Source of the DNA: Clostridia bacterium
Lineage (GTDB): Bacteria; Bacillota; Clostridia; Oscillospirales; Acutalibacteraceae
NCBI GenBank assembly: GCA_017466365.1
Contig: JAFTUG010000012.1
Location: forward strand, 62,001-126,000
Direction: 5' to 3'
DNA: 64,000 nucleotides
A model generated the notes under the pieces. The model was given only the letters and a program-made list of their open reading frames with translations, was not told the DNA's origin and did no database searches. This document shows positions 1 through 8,324 of the stretch, piece after piece. How positions within the stretch are numbered: position 1 is the stretch's first letter; the number at the start of each line of letters is the position of its first letter. The translations under genes and the position numbers were made by a program.

Positions 1-178
1 CGGCGAGGATAATCCGAATAAGGGTCAGTTCTATAAATATGCCCATGATTTTCCGGGTCATTGGGTTGAACAGCAGTATCTCCCTGATGCAATAAAGAAC
101 AAAAAATATTATGAATTCGGCGATAACAAAATGGAGCAGGCATCGAAGGAGTATTGGTCAAGAATAAAGAAAAAATGA
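1..178 (+). CDS. rarA: RarA/MgsA recombination ATPase, C-terminal end (partial)
   Basis: The reading frame is open from base 2 to a TGA at 176-178 and is cut by the window edge, so only about 58 residues are seen. The tail reads YKYAHDFPGHWVEQQYLPD followed by KYYEFGDNK, the signature of the C-terminal domain of replication-associated recombination protein A, an AAA+ ATPase that acts at stalled forks. None of the ATPase motifs are inside the window, so the family call rests on this tail alone. A perfect 12-bp hairpin follows 12 bases after the stop. Confidence 0.8.
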   Translation, partial: GEDNPNKGQFYKYAHDFPGHWVEQQYLPDAIKNKKYYEFGDNKMEQASKEYWSRIKKK

Positions 179-190
179 ATATAAAAGCTT

Positions 191-217
191 CAAGGCAGCA
201 CAATTTGTGCTGCCTTG
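191..217. terminator. Bidirectional terminator between rarA and the FemAB gene
   Basis: A perfect 12-bp stem (CAAGGCAGCACA / TGTGCTGCCTTG) with a 3-base loop lies between the convergent rarA and FemAB genes. The minus-strand exit is followed by AAGCTTTTAT, a moderate U-tract; the plus exit has only a weak one. Confidence 0.75.
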
Positions 218-276
218 AGTCATATGGAGGATTTGAACGGACAAAGAAAAATTCTTTGCCGAGAAGATAAGCTGAA

Positions 277-1323
277 TTATTTGTTGAGAATTTTTGCTCT
301 GATTTTGCGTGTGGATTTTGCAAGCTTCTGCGCTGCGTTTACTGCCGTGAAACCGAGCTTGTCAATTATCAGGTCTGCTTCGCCCATAAGCTCCATGTAG
401 TCATTGCAGAAGCCTCTCTTGAATTTAAAAATACCGTGCAGAGGGTTATTTTCATCGGGATAACCGCCTCTGAAATCGTAATATTTGCAGCCACTTTCCA
501 TTGCCCACTTAATCATTTCCCATTGAACAAGATAATTCGGCATTACGTTACGGTATTCGTTTGAGCTTGCACCGTAAACATACCACACTTTATCGCCGCA
601 GAGGACATCAAGTGCGCCTGCAATGGGTTCCCCCTCGTAATATGCGAGATAAATCCGTGCATTCTCTCCGAATGCGTCCATTATTCGCTTAAAATATGAA
701 ACATCTCTTATAACAAAATTGTCTCTTGTTCCCGTAACGAGCATGAGCTTGTGAAAATCCTCACATGCTTCTGCGCCCCTGACCTCAACCGTAACACCCT
801 TTCTTGCTGCAAGGCGGATGTTATAACGGGTTTTCGGGTGGAAGGTCTGCATAAGCTCTTCTTCTGTTTTGCCGCTTATATCAAGGCGGAAAATGTATCT
901 TGATTGAATTGTATCAAAGCCTGCGCTATGCTCCTTGAATTTGAAGCCCATACCTTCGAGAAGGGAGATATATTTTGAGTTTGATGCAAGAGTATCGGTA
1001 TCGATTTTAAAAGTATATGCCTTGTTTTTTATGCCGTATTCTTTGGCTGCCGTGAGAAGCTCTGTTACCGTTTCTGTATCGTTAAGGTCACATACGGGTC
1101 CTCTGGGTGAATACATCATTTTAAACGGTGTCATGGGTATCTGACGGAGCAATACAGAACAAACGCCCTTTATTTCTCCGCTTTCGTTGCGGGCGATGAA
1201 GCCTGTCCATTCCCATTCTTTTTTTACGTTTCCCCATGCAGATGACTGCTGCATATGCCCTTTGGGGTGGGAGCACAGAAATTTATCGAATTCCTGCGCA
1301 TTGTCAATTTTTACAATTTCCAT
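277..1323 (-). CDS. FemAB/FemX-family peptidoglycan bridge aminoacyltransferase
   Basis: 348 residues when started at the ATG at 1323, which has AAAGGAG eight bases upstream; an in-frame GTG further up would overlap the cca stop. The protein has the FemXAB fold: an N-terminal GNAT-like half with HPKGHMQQSSAWG, the central RYIFRLDISGKTEEELMQTFHPKTRYNIRLA stretch typical of the family, and a second GNAT half ending in YYDFRGGYPDENNPLHGIFKFKRGFC. Family members add amino acids from aminoacyl-tRNA to the stem peptide of lipid II at the inner membrane face. The amino acid used cannot be told from sequence. It sits 12 bases after cca on the same strand and is probably co-transcribed with it. Confidence 0.85.
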   Translation of the reverse strand: MEIVKIDNAQEFDKFLCSHPKGHMQQSSAWGNVKKEWEWTGFIARNESGEIKGVCSVLLRQIPMTPFKMMYSPRGPVCDLNDTETVTELLTAAKEYGIKNKAYTFKIDTDTLASNSKYISLLEGMGFKFKEHSAGFDTIQSRYIFRLDISGKTEEELMQTFHPKTRYNIRLAARKGVTVEVRGAEACEDFHKLMLVTGTRDNFVIRDVSYFKRIMDAFGENARIYLAYYEGEPIAGALDVLCGDKVWYVYGASSNEYRNVMPNYLVQWEMIKWAMESGCKYYDFRGGYPDENNPLHGIFKFKRGFCNDYMELMGEADLIIDKLGFTAVNAAQKLAKSTRKIRAKILNK

Positions 1324-1334
1324 AATTGCTCCTT

Positions 1335-2675
1335 TCACAGCCCTGCAAGCTGTTTTGCCCGTTCGATTAATGCACTCTCATCGTTAGGCAGCTTTTCATC
1401 CATAACCTCATCGAGAAGCGTTTCCATTATCTTTCCCATGGCAGGGGAAGGGGATATTCCTATATTTGCAAGTTTTTTGCCGTCAACGGCAAGATCGCTT
1501 ATTTTTATGCATGAATTATCTTCTATGATATCTTGAAGAATTTTTTTGCCGATTTTATTTTGTTTCGCCGCTTCGTCATAAAAAACGGGATTCTGTGCTG
1601 AAATATCGGCTTCTCTTATGAGAAAAAGTTTTTCAACCGTTTCAAGTCCGAGCCTTGTGATATATTTCTTATAAGTTTTTTTGCTTATTTTATCGGGTAA
1701 AAAATCATGGTATTCAACAAGATTACAAACCGTATCTCTGAATTTGTTGGAGGTTTTAAGCCTTGATAATATTTCAAATGCGATATTCTTACTGATTTTT
1801 CCGTGAGAATAAAAATGGTCGGTTCCGCCTTGGTCCGTGGTTTTGCAATGGGGCTTTCCCGAGTCATGCAGAAGCATCGCAAAACGCAGAATCGGGTCGG
1901 GAGGTATTGCTTTAACAGCGGCAACGGTATGCCCCCAAACATCGTAAATGTGCCTTTCGTGATTTTGAACACAATTATCCATGGGCTCCAGTTCGGGTAA
2001 TATGCAGAAAATCACATCTTTATATTCATGGAGTATTTCCGCGGCATTTATTCCGCACAAAAGCTTTGATAATTCAACAAAAATCCGTTCAACGGAAATG
2101 TTCTTCAAAAGGTGCATGCTTTTGTGAATGCTTTTCGAGGTTTCACAGTCGATTTCAAATCCGAGAACGGAAGCAAATCTCAATGCACGCAGTATCCTTA
2201 AAGCATCTTCACCAAAACGCTTGTCCGGATTTCCGACACAGCGTATAATTTTTTCTTCGATGTCCTTGCAGCCTCCGAACGGGTCAACAAAGCTGTTTAT
2301 CGGTGAATATGCTATTGCATTGACCGTGAAATCTCTGCGTGATAAATCGTCCTCAACCTTGTCTGTAAAATCAACCTTATCGGGGTGGCGGTTGTCGGTG
2401 TATCCGTATTCGATTCTGTAGGTTGTGATTTCAAGGCTCATGCCGTCGATGATAACCGTTACCGTGCCGTGTTTTATACCTGTTTCAATTGTTCGGTAAT
2501 CCTTGAAAAGCTCAAGTGTTTCGCTCGGAAGAGCAGAGGTTGTAATATCCCAGTCATTAACGGGAATATCCATTATGATATTACGAACCGCACCCCCTAC
2601 GACATAAGCGGAATGTCCGCCGCTGCAGAGAATTTCAATCGCTCTATTGACTTGTGGCGGAATATTTATTACCAT
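1335..2675 (-). CDS. cca: CCA tRNA nucleotidyltransferase with HD domain
   Basis: 446 residues from the ATG at 2675. The N-terminal head domain has GGAVRN and NDWDITTSA, the metal-binding DxD of class II nucleotidyltransferases, followed by RRDFTVNAIAY and FGEDALRILRALRFAS. The middle carries an HD motif in FAMLLHDSGKP. The enzyme adds or repairs the 3' CCA of tRNA. The frame is open a further 135 bases upstream, but that part would overlap the divergent ArsC-like gene and has no Shine-Dalgarno, so I reject it. No clear ribosome site precedes 2675 either, so the mRNA may be nearly leaderless. Divergent from the gene at 2706. Confidence 0.9.
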   Translation of the reverse strand: MVINIPPQVNRAIEILCSGGHSAYVVGGAVRNIIMDIPVNDWDITTSALPSETLELFKDYRTIETGIKHGTVTVIIDGMSLEITTYRIEYGYTDNRHPDKVDFTDKVEDDLSRRDFTVNAIAYSPINSFVDPFGGCKDIEEKIIRCVGNPDKRFGEDALRILRALRFASVLGFEIDCETSKSIHKSMHLLKNISVERIFVELSKLLCGINAAEILHEYKDVIFCILPELEPMDNCVQNHERHIYDVWGHTVAAVKAIPPDPILRFAMLLHDSGKPHCKTTDQGGTDHFYSHGKISKNIAFEILSRLKTSNKFRDTVCNLVEYHDFLPDKISKKTYKKYITRLGLETVEKLFLIREADISAQNPVFYDEAAKQNKIGKKILQDIIEDNSCIKISDLAVDGKKLANIGISPSPAMGKIMETLLDEVMDEKLPNDESALIERAKQLAGL

Positions 2676-2705
2676 AATAGTATTACCATCAAAAGGAGAT
2701 TTTTT

Positions 2706-3047
2706 ATGAATATACAGATTTTCGGAACCAATAAATGCTTTGACACCAAAAAGGCACAAAGATATTTTAAGGAAAGAGGAATTAAATTCCAGTTTATAGA
2801 CCTTACTCAAAAGAATTTAAGCAAGGGTGAGTACAACAGTGTTAAACAGGCTGTCGGTTCGATGGAGGCTTTGATTGATGAAAAATCAAAGGCATATGAA
2901 AAGCATTTCATCAAGTATCTTGCAAGCAAGGAAGCTGTGGAAGAAAAGCTTCTTGAACACGGTGAGCTGTTTAAAACTCCGATAGTACGTAACGGTAAGC
3001 AGGCAACCGTCGGCTACTGCCCCGAAATTTGGAAAACCTGGGATTAA
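2706..3047 (+). CDS. ArsC/Spx-family thioredoxin-fold protein
   Basis: 113 residues; the ATG at 2706 is preceded by AAAAGGAG. The pattern MNIQIFGTNKCFDTKKAQRYFKERG with the Cys at residue 11 and a late TPIVRNGK motif places it in the arsenate reductase/Spx family. Only one Cys is present at the active site (CFDT rather than CxxC), as in many ArsC-like reductases of unknown substrate. The stop overlaps the 3' end of the convergent fucosidase by four bases. Arsenate reduction is not supported by any neighbouring ars gene, so the role is open. Confidence 0.8.
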   Translation: MNIQIFGTNKCFDTKKAQRYFKERGIKFQFIDLTQKNLSKGEYNSVKQAVGSMEALIDEKSKAYEKHFIKYLASKEAVEEKLLEHGELFKTPIVRNGKQATVGYCPEIWKTWD

Positions 3048-4465
3048 TATGCCTCAAATTTTGAGATTGTTGCAAAGCATCTTGCCTCATTTATAACAAG
3101 CTTGAAATAGCGGATTCTTGTTTCGTTGAAGCGGCAGATTTTCTTATAGCCTATTGTTGTTCCCGAAGCGAATTTTTTCCATTTGCCGTTAATCATGGCA
3201 TAAAGAGTGAATTTTTCAATCTGTTGACCTGTTCTTATATGTTCTCCAAGAACTATTTTATCGATATCATAATCATCGCCGAGGTCAAGAATCAACTCTG
3301 CACCCTCGGGATTATCGCCCGAATGCCAGTATTCCTCGGGATTATCGCTGAGTGCCATCTGACCTGTATGGTTTTCGTCAAGATGACGGTTATCGGTTAT
3401 TATCGAGCCTTCTGCAAGGTTTTCGTTGAAGTCTATTTCAAGCTGCGCTCCCATCGAAAGAAGGGTTTCCATATCCTTTTCGTGGATTTTTCCTTCGGGT
3501 GTAGGAGGAATGTTAAGAAGAAAGTTGGCGTTTGAACCGACCGAGTTATAATATATTTCCATCAGCTTTGAAAGAGGCTTAACCGAGTAATCCTCTTCGG
3601 GATGGTAGAACCAGCCTTTTCTTATGGAAACATCAACCTCTGCGGGATACCATATCAGCTTGTTGCATTTTTTTATTGCTTTCCTGCTGCCTAAATCAAG
3701 GGCAGTGGGATTTATCTTTTTAGGCGGTTTGGTGACGTCTTTCTGACTTGCCGCCGCAATCATTTCATGGTTTGAATGCCAGTAGGGGACAACGCTCCAT
3801 TCGCTTGAACGGCACACACCCGCTTCGTTTCCGCACCAACGTACGTCGGGACCGGTAATATTGATTGTTGCATCGGGCTGAAGCTCACGGATAAGCTTAT
3901 AATAGCTTTCCCAATCGTATTGCTGAACCTTGCCGTTAGGTCCTTCGCCGCACGCACCGTCAAACCATACGCAGAAAATATCTCCGTAGCCCGTAAGAAG
4001 CTCACGAAGTTGATTTAAAAAATAACGGTTGTATGCTTCTCCCGAGCCGTATGTGGGTTCGTGTCTGTCCCACGGTGAGAGATAAACTCCGAATTTAAGA
4101 CCGAACTCCTTGCAAGCCTTTGCACATTCGGCAACAACATCTCCCTTGCCGTCTCTCCATTTGCTTGAACGAACACTGTGATCTGTGTATGCTGAAGGCC
4201 AAAGACAAAAACCGTCATGGTGCTTGCAGGTAAGTATAACGCCCTTCATGCCTGAAAGCTGGCAGATTTTTACCCATTGACGGCAATCAAGCTTTTCAGG
4301 GTTGAATAATTCAGGGTCCTCATTGCCGTTGCCCCATTCGGAGTTGGTAAATGTGTTTATTCCAAAGTGGAAAAAAGCGTAAAATTCAAGCTCCTGCCAT
4401 TTAAGCTGTCTTTCGCTAGGAACGATTGAGGCAGCGTATTTAACATAATCGGGTGTTTTACTCAT
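3044..4465 (-). CDS. GH29 alpha-L-fucosidase, probably intracellular
   Basis: 473 residues from the ATG at 4465 (AAAGGATGG upstream). The catalytic (beta/alpha)8 domain shows AFFHFGINTF, TCKHHDGFCLWPS and GVYLSPWDRHEP, and the nucleophile Asp169 in VWFDGA. A C-terminal beta-sandwich of the F5/8 or CBM32 type follows from about residue 350 (ELILDLGDDYDIDKIVLGEHI). No signal peptide is visible, so it should act on fucosylated oligosaccharides after uptake. The ATG lies inside the last codons of the upstream XRE gene (8-base overlap), which indicates translational coupling. Confidence 0.88.
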   Translation of the reverse strand: MSKTPDYVKYAASIVPSERQLKWQELEFYAFFHFGINTFTNSEWGNGNEDPELFNPEKLDCRQWVKICQLSGMKGVILTCKHHDGFCLWPSAYTDHSVRSSKWRDGKGDVVAECAKACKEFGLKFGVYLSPWDRHEPTYGSGEAYNRYFLNQLRELLTGYGDIFCVWFDGACGEGPNGKVQQYDWESYYKLIRELQPDATINITGPDVRWCGNEAGVCRSSEWSVVPYWHSNHEMIAAASQKDVTKPPKKINPTALDLGSRKAIKKCNKLIWYPAEVDVSIRKGWFYHPEEDYSVKPLSKLMEIYYNSVGSNANFLLNIPPTPEGKIHEKDMETLLSMGAQLEIDFNENLAEGSIITDNRHLDENHTGQMALSDNPEEYWHSGDNPEGAELILDLGDDYDIDKIVLGEHIRTGQQIEKFTLYAMINGKWKKFASGTTIGYKKICRFNETRIRYFKLVINEARCFATISKFEAY

Positions 4466-4847
4466 TATGAATCCATCCTTTGTCGGTAGTTGTGTTTTGA
4501 AGAATGCAGCTCCAGTATTCCTCGGAAACACCGTTGCTGATTGCGTAATTTATCAAGCCAATCAATGCAGGTCTGTCCAGAACATATCGGAACATTTCGG
4601 GAGGAAGCATGCCTCTGTCAGCATAGGCAAGAAGCCTGAATTTGTCGGCTTCGTCACCCGAAAGATTAAGCTTTTTGATTAACAGATGAAGGTCGTTATC
4701 ATCAGGAGGAGAATTGTTTTTGCCTTTTTCGATATTGCTGATATACTGCGCCGTTTTGTGAAGCTCTGCGGCAAGCTCGCTTTGCGACAGCTTTGCGTTT
4801 TCTCTTGCTTGCTTGAGCATAATGCCGAACGGGGTAGGTATATGCAT
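4458..4847 (-). CDS. XRE-family regulator coupled to the fucosidase
   Basis: 129 residues with AAGGAGGAGC just upstream of the ATG. An HTH_3 domain occupies residues 5-65 (FGIMLKQARENAKLSQSELAAELHKTAQYISNIEKGKN); the remaining 60 residues are of unknown fold. It is the first gene of a two-gene unit with the GH29 enzyme and overlaps it by eight bases, so it may regulate fucosidase use or its own operon. A long 5' leader and two candidate operator motifs lie upstream (4902-4924 and 5048-5067). Confidence 0.8.
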   Translation of the reverse strand: MHIPTPFGIMLKQARENAKLSQSELAAELHKTAQYISNIEKGKNNSPPDDNDLHLLIKKLNLSGDEADKFRLLAYADRGMLPPEMFRYVLDRPALIGLINYAISNGVSEEYWSCILQNTTTDKGWIHNE

Positions 4848-4901
4848 GCGGCTCCTCCTTTCTGATTTTATAATAAAAATGTGAAGATTGTGTTAAGGTT
4901 T

Positions 4902-4924
4902 TTCAACCGAATATTTCCGGTTTT
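4902..4924. promoter_or_regulatory. Candidate XRE operator, motif shared with 45896-45920
   Basis: The partly palindromic TTCAACCGAATATTTCCGG lies about 60 bases before the XRE start at 4847. A close copy (TTCAACCGAATGTTTCTCGG) sits about 110 bases before another XRE gene at 45792. The repeat is seen directly; operator function is inference. Confidence 0.35.
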
Positions 4925-5047
4925 CCGCCCGAACACCGCTGCAATACGGTGCTCGGGTTTTGTTATGTTCAGGGATTATAGCAAAGAATAACTAATCGTT
5001 TTATCAATGGTTTGATTATTATTTTCTTATCTCGTATTGATTTTATC

Positions 5048-5067
5048 AATAAACAAATTTGTTTATT
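5048..5067. promoter_or_regulatory. Perfect palindrome AATAAACAAA/TTTGTTTATT
   Basis: Two perfect 10-bp half-sites with no spacer. The same two half-sites, with a 6-base spacer, recur at 16699-16724 next to the promoter of the phosphoesterase-glycosidase operon. I found no third copy in the window. Likely the site of a dimeric regulator of glycan genes (inference). Confidence 0.45.
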
Positions 5068-5410
5068 TAATATTGCTGAATAAAAGAATATCACAAAACG
5101 GATGAAATGTCAAGGCTTTACTATATTAAAGATTAAAGTGTGACGTAAGAAACAGGAGTAAGCTTCTGTCATACATTAAATACCATTTTGAGGTAGGGGC
5201 AGATATTATCCGCCCGTATGCGTTTATCGATACAGATTGCAGGAAGTCGGTAAATCAGCCTTGCGCTCGGGGTGGCATTTTTGCTGGAGATTAACAGAGA
5301 GGATTGATAATCAGCTTTTGCGGAGCAATGAAAACGGCGGTTTGGGTCAAGCTGCCCTACATTAACAATTAATGTGTTAATCAGAATAGAAGTTTGTCTC
5401 GGAGTTCTGT

Positions 5411-5436
5411 AAAAAAAGGCGGGGATAAACCCCGCC
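5411..5436 (-). terminator. Terminator of the BspA-type gene
   Basis: On the minus strand the stem GGCGGGG/CCCCGCC is followed by seven T residues, five bases after the stop codon at 5442. Confidence 0.9.
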
Positions 5437-5441
5437 GAATT

Positions 5442-8204
5442 TTATCGGATTATGCCTTTGTAAACGTTTTCGTAAGTTTTTGTTAAACCGAACAAGCTTT
5501 TGAAGAAAGCAATGATTTTATCAAAGAAGCCTGCCTTTGATGTCATTGTCTGTTCGTCGATTGAAACGGGATTTCCTTCTGCATCATATATTGTTGCAGT
5601 GAAGGTTGTGTCACCGCTTGATTTGGGTGAAATCTTGCATGTATCACCGTCTGCCGACCAACTGAAATTATTGTTTGATGCAGTCCATTCAACCCTACCG
5701 CCTTCGGGAATCTTTGATTCATCAACGTGGAGGATGATTGCATCGCCGTAGCTGATTGTTGAGGTTGAGGGATTCTTAACAACCGCAGTATCCTTCACAG
5801 GTTCTTTTGGAACATCCGAAACAATATCCTTGAAGTGTATGAAAGCATTCGAAAGATATTCATTTCCCGAACCTATAGACACATCTCTCCACTGTTCTTC
5901 CGTACCTAAATAATAAACATCTGTTATATTTTCTGAACAATCAAACGCCTGATATGATATTTGTTTTACTGACACAGGAATTTCTACAGTTACAAGCTTA
6001 TGACATTGTGCAAATGAATATCTGTTTATAATTGTTAAACCGTTGCCGATTTTTATTTCAGAAAGCTCGTCGCAATAATAAAACGCTTCTTCTCCTATAT
6101 ATGTAACACTATCAGGAATTGACAAACTCGTTATACTGTCGCAATCTGCAAAAGAACAGGCACCGATACGCTCTACACCATACGGGATCGAAATCTCTTC
6201 AAGATTTTCACCGTTGTAAAAAGCTCCATACTCAATACTTTTAACAGTTTCCGGAATTGAATAGGTTTTTCCTAAACTTCCGACAGGATAATTGATTAAT
6301 ATGGTTTTGTTTTTATTAAACATCACACCGATTTCATCGGACGAATAAAAAATATTATCTTTATGCACCGATATATTAATCAGATTTTCACAATTATAAA
6401 AAGCATAATCACCAATGCTTGTTACGGAAGCCGGAATTGAAATTTTTGTGAGTTTACAACAATAGTTAAAAGCGCTTTTACCAATACTCTCCAAAGTGTC
6501 TGGCAAGATAATTTCAGAAAGACTTTCGCACTGATAAAAAGCCCATCCACATATATTTCTGACGTTTTTGCTTAAAAAAACTTTTTCTAGTTTACTGCAT
6601 CCCGAAAAAGCGTTCTCATCGATTTTTGTTACTCCATCTCCAACTTTTATCTCAGTAAGACTTGTACAGCCGGAAAACGCATTTTTACCTATAATTTCAA
6701 CACTATTAGAAGCAATTACAGTAACAAGGTTTTTACACATACAAAATGACCAATCACCTATAGACCTTACGCCGTCACAAATATATAAATCAACAATAGA
6801 AAAGCAATAATCTTTCCACGGAGCATCATAATCTATATTGTAATTATACATATCGCCTGTACCGCCTATAAAAAGAGCCCCTGTTTCTTTGTTCAGATAC
6901 CAATTAACACACTCTCCGCATTTGCCGGTTATTATGTCTTGGGGAAAAGCTTCAATAATTGATTCTTCAAGAGTTACACTGCAATCGGTACATGTTTTTA
7001 TTTTCTTTCCTTCAGTTTCAAATGTGGGTTCAATCACTACTTGCCAGCCACCAATTGTATGGCCAATTGGTGGCATTGTTTCCATATAGCTGTCACCACA
7101 ATCGCAGGTGTAGGTAATAATTCCTGTTTGTGTGCAAGTCGCAGGTGTTGTTATCAAAGAATTATACACATGAGTATGTGTCTCTGTATCAACCACAAAA
7201 TGAATTGTTGCATTCAGCAATTTTTCATTTCCCAAATCCACAGAAATATTCTTCCATTTTTCTTCTGTTCCCATATAATAAACATCTTTTATATCTGTAT
7301 AGTAAAACGCCCGATATCCAATATAGGTAACACTATCAGGAAGTGTTATACTTTCAAGATCACAACCCAAAAAAGCTTCTGCGCTGATGCTTTGAACACT
7401 ATCGGGTATGATTATATTTGTTAGACCACAATTACTAAATGCAGAATTTCCTATGGAATATACATTTTCACCAATAACCACATCACTCAAATTGCTACAA
7501 CCGTAAAAAGATGATTCCGGAATATAAGTTAAACCTCGACCAATACAAACGCGTCTCAAACTGTAACAACCCCAAAAAGTGGCTTCTTCCATATTGGTAA
7601 CGCTGTCAGGAATAGTTATTTCTAATAAACTCTCACAATGTTGAAATGCACCCACCATAATTTTTTTTAAACCATTTTTGAGGATGATGTCTTGAAGATT
7701 ATAACATTCATAAAATGCTTGCGGTTCTATAGTCTCTACACTATTCGGGATTATCATCTTTGTAAGCTTATCGCATTCCATAAATGCTCCACAACCAACA
7801 GTTTTCACTCCGTCAGCAATAACAGCTTTTTTAATATAATCTTTGTAGGCACACCATGGTGCATCAAAGAAACAATTCATTTTACCAGTACCTTTGATAT
7901 CAAGCCTACCTGTACTCTTGTTAAGAGTCCACGTTAAATTATCACCGCATTTACCCGAAACAATATTTTGTTCTGCTTCTGTTATGCCTTCGTCATTCTC
8001 ACCGATAACGGTAATTTTAATGGTGTCGCAGATTTCAGGGTTATCAACAGAATAAATCGTAACATTAGCAGTTCCTATGTTTTCTTCAAGCGCAAGAGGG
8101 AGTATCCCCATAGGTTCACGGCTTTTTATTACTGCTTCGTTATCGCTTTTTAGTCCTATTTCTCCTTCATGGTTAATCGGGTTTATATTCCACTTGAAAT
8201 ACAT
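5442..8204 (-). CDS. BspA-type leucine-rich-repeat surface protein, C-terminal part of a split gene
   Basis: 920 residues from the first ATG, but this is not a natural start: the frame is open without interruption back to the TGA at 8324-8322, which is the stop of the next feature, and no ribosome site precedes 8204. Read through that TGA, the two pieces form one 1420-codon gene. The fragment holds an Ig-like stretch, a block of about eight BspA-type repeats (pattern IPxSVTxIGxxAFxxCxxL), a Cys-rich linker around ATCTQTGIITYTCDCG, a second repeat block, and a C-terminal Ig-like domain ending in AGFFDKIIAFFKSLFGL. It lacks a signal peptide, so alone it would not be exported. Such proteins usually bind host or matrix ligands; the ligand here is unknown. 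Confidence 0.75.
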   Translation of the reverse strand: MYFKWNINPINHEGEIGLKSDNEAVIKSREPMGILPLALEENIGTANVTIYSVDNPEICDTIKITVIGENDEGITEAEQNIVSGKCGDNLTWTLNKSTGRLDIKGTGKMNCFFDAPWCAYKDYIKKAVIADGVKTVGCGAFMECDKLTKMIIPNSVETIEPQAFYECYNLQDIILKNGLKKIMVGAFQHCESLLEITIPDSVTNMEEATFWGCYSLRRVCIGRGLTYIPESSFYGCSNLSDVVIGENVYSIGNSAFSNCGLTNIIIPDSVQSISAEAFLGCDLESITLPDSVTYIGYRAFYYTDIKDVYYMGTEEKWKNISVDLGNEKLLNATIHFVVDTETHTHVYNSLITTPATCTQTGIITYTCDCGDSYMETMPPIGHTIGGWQVVIEPTFETEGKKIKTCTDCSVTLEESIIEAFPQDIITGKCGECVNWYLNKETGALFIGGTGDMYNYNIDYDAPWKDYCFSIVDLYICDGVRSIGDWSFCMCKNLVTVIASNSVEIIGKNAFSGCTSLTEIKVGDGVTKIDENAFSGCSKLEKVFLSKNVRNICGWAFYQCESLSEIILPDTLESIGKSAFNYCCKLTKISIPASVTSIGDYAFYNCENLINISVHKDNIFYSSDEIGVMFNKNKTILINYPVGSLGKTYSIPETVKSIEYGAFYNGENLEEISIPYGVERIGACSFADCDSITSLSIPDSVTYIGEEAFYYCDELSEIKIGNGLTIINRYSFAQCHKLVTVEIPVSVKQISYQAFDCSENITDVYYLGTEEQWRDVSIGSGNEYLSNAFIHFKDIVSDVPKEPVKDTAVVKNPSTSTISYGDAIILHVDESKIPEGGRVEWTASNNNFSWSADGDTCKISPKSSGDTTFTATIYDAEGNPVSIDEQTMTSKAGFFDKIIAFFKSLFGLTKTYENVYKGIIR

Positions 8205-8321
8205 TGCATCGCCGACACGAAAAACAACCTCGTCTTTTTCAATATCAACCGAATTTATATATTTAGGGGTGATGTTTTCCTCTTCAAGAACGCCAAAATA
8301 TTCGGGATAATCTTCTTCAAT

Positions 8322-8324
8322 TCA
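8322..8324 (-). other. In-frame TGA splitting the BspA-type gene
   Basis: The codons before it read KSFWKT and those after it IEEDYPEYFG, and the frame then continues unbroken into the repeat protein. TGA is used as a normal stop elsewhere in the window (for example phoH, the TRAP binding protein and aspS), so code reassignment is excluded. A one-base change from TGG (Trp), CGA (Arg) or GGA (Gly), or a sequencing error, are the simplest origins. Confidence 0.8.

Larger units (their letters stand above)
4861..5410. other. Long intergenic region upstream of the XRE-fucosidase unit
   Basis: No gene is seen in these 550 bases. On the minus strand a TATAAT lies at 4980-4975 with a poor -35, which would give a leader of about 120 bases containing a GC hairpin (4927-4957). 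A second candidate promoter is TTAACA-18-TATAAA near 4870-4900. The stretch 5140-5400 has a small hairpin GGGGCAGATATTATCCGCCC (5196-5215) that looks like a worn intergenic repeat; I see no transposase or protein remnant in it. Confidence 0.5.

Noticed and set aside
2385-2705. Upstream extension of the ArsC-like gene by more than 100 codons
   Set aside because: It runs antisense through cca; the ATG at 2706 has a strong ribosome site and the family's normal N-terminus.
5196-5215. Insertion sequence or MITE around GGGGCAGATATTATCCGCCC
   Set aside because: Only one copy was noticed in the window and no target duplication or transposase is visible.
8322-8324. Selenocysteine at the in-frame TGA of the BspA-type gene
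   Set aside because: No convincing bSECIS-like hairpin follows, no Sec family is involved, and the site is in a non-enzymatic surface protein. A nonsense change is simpler.
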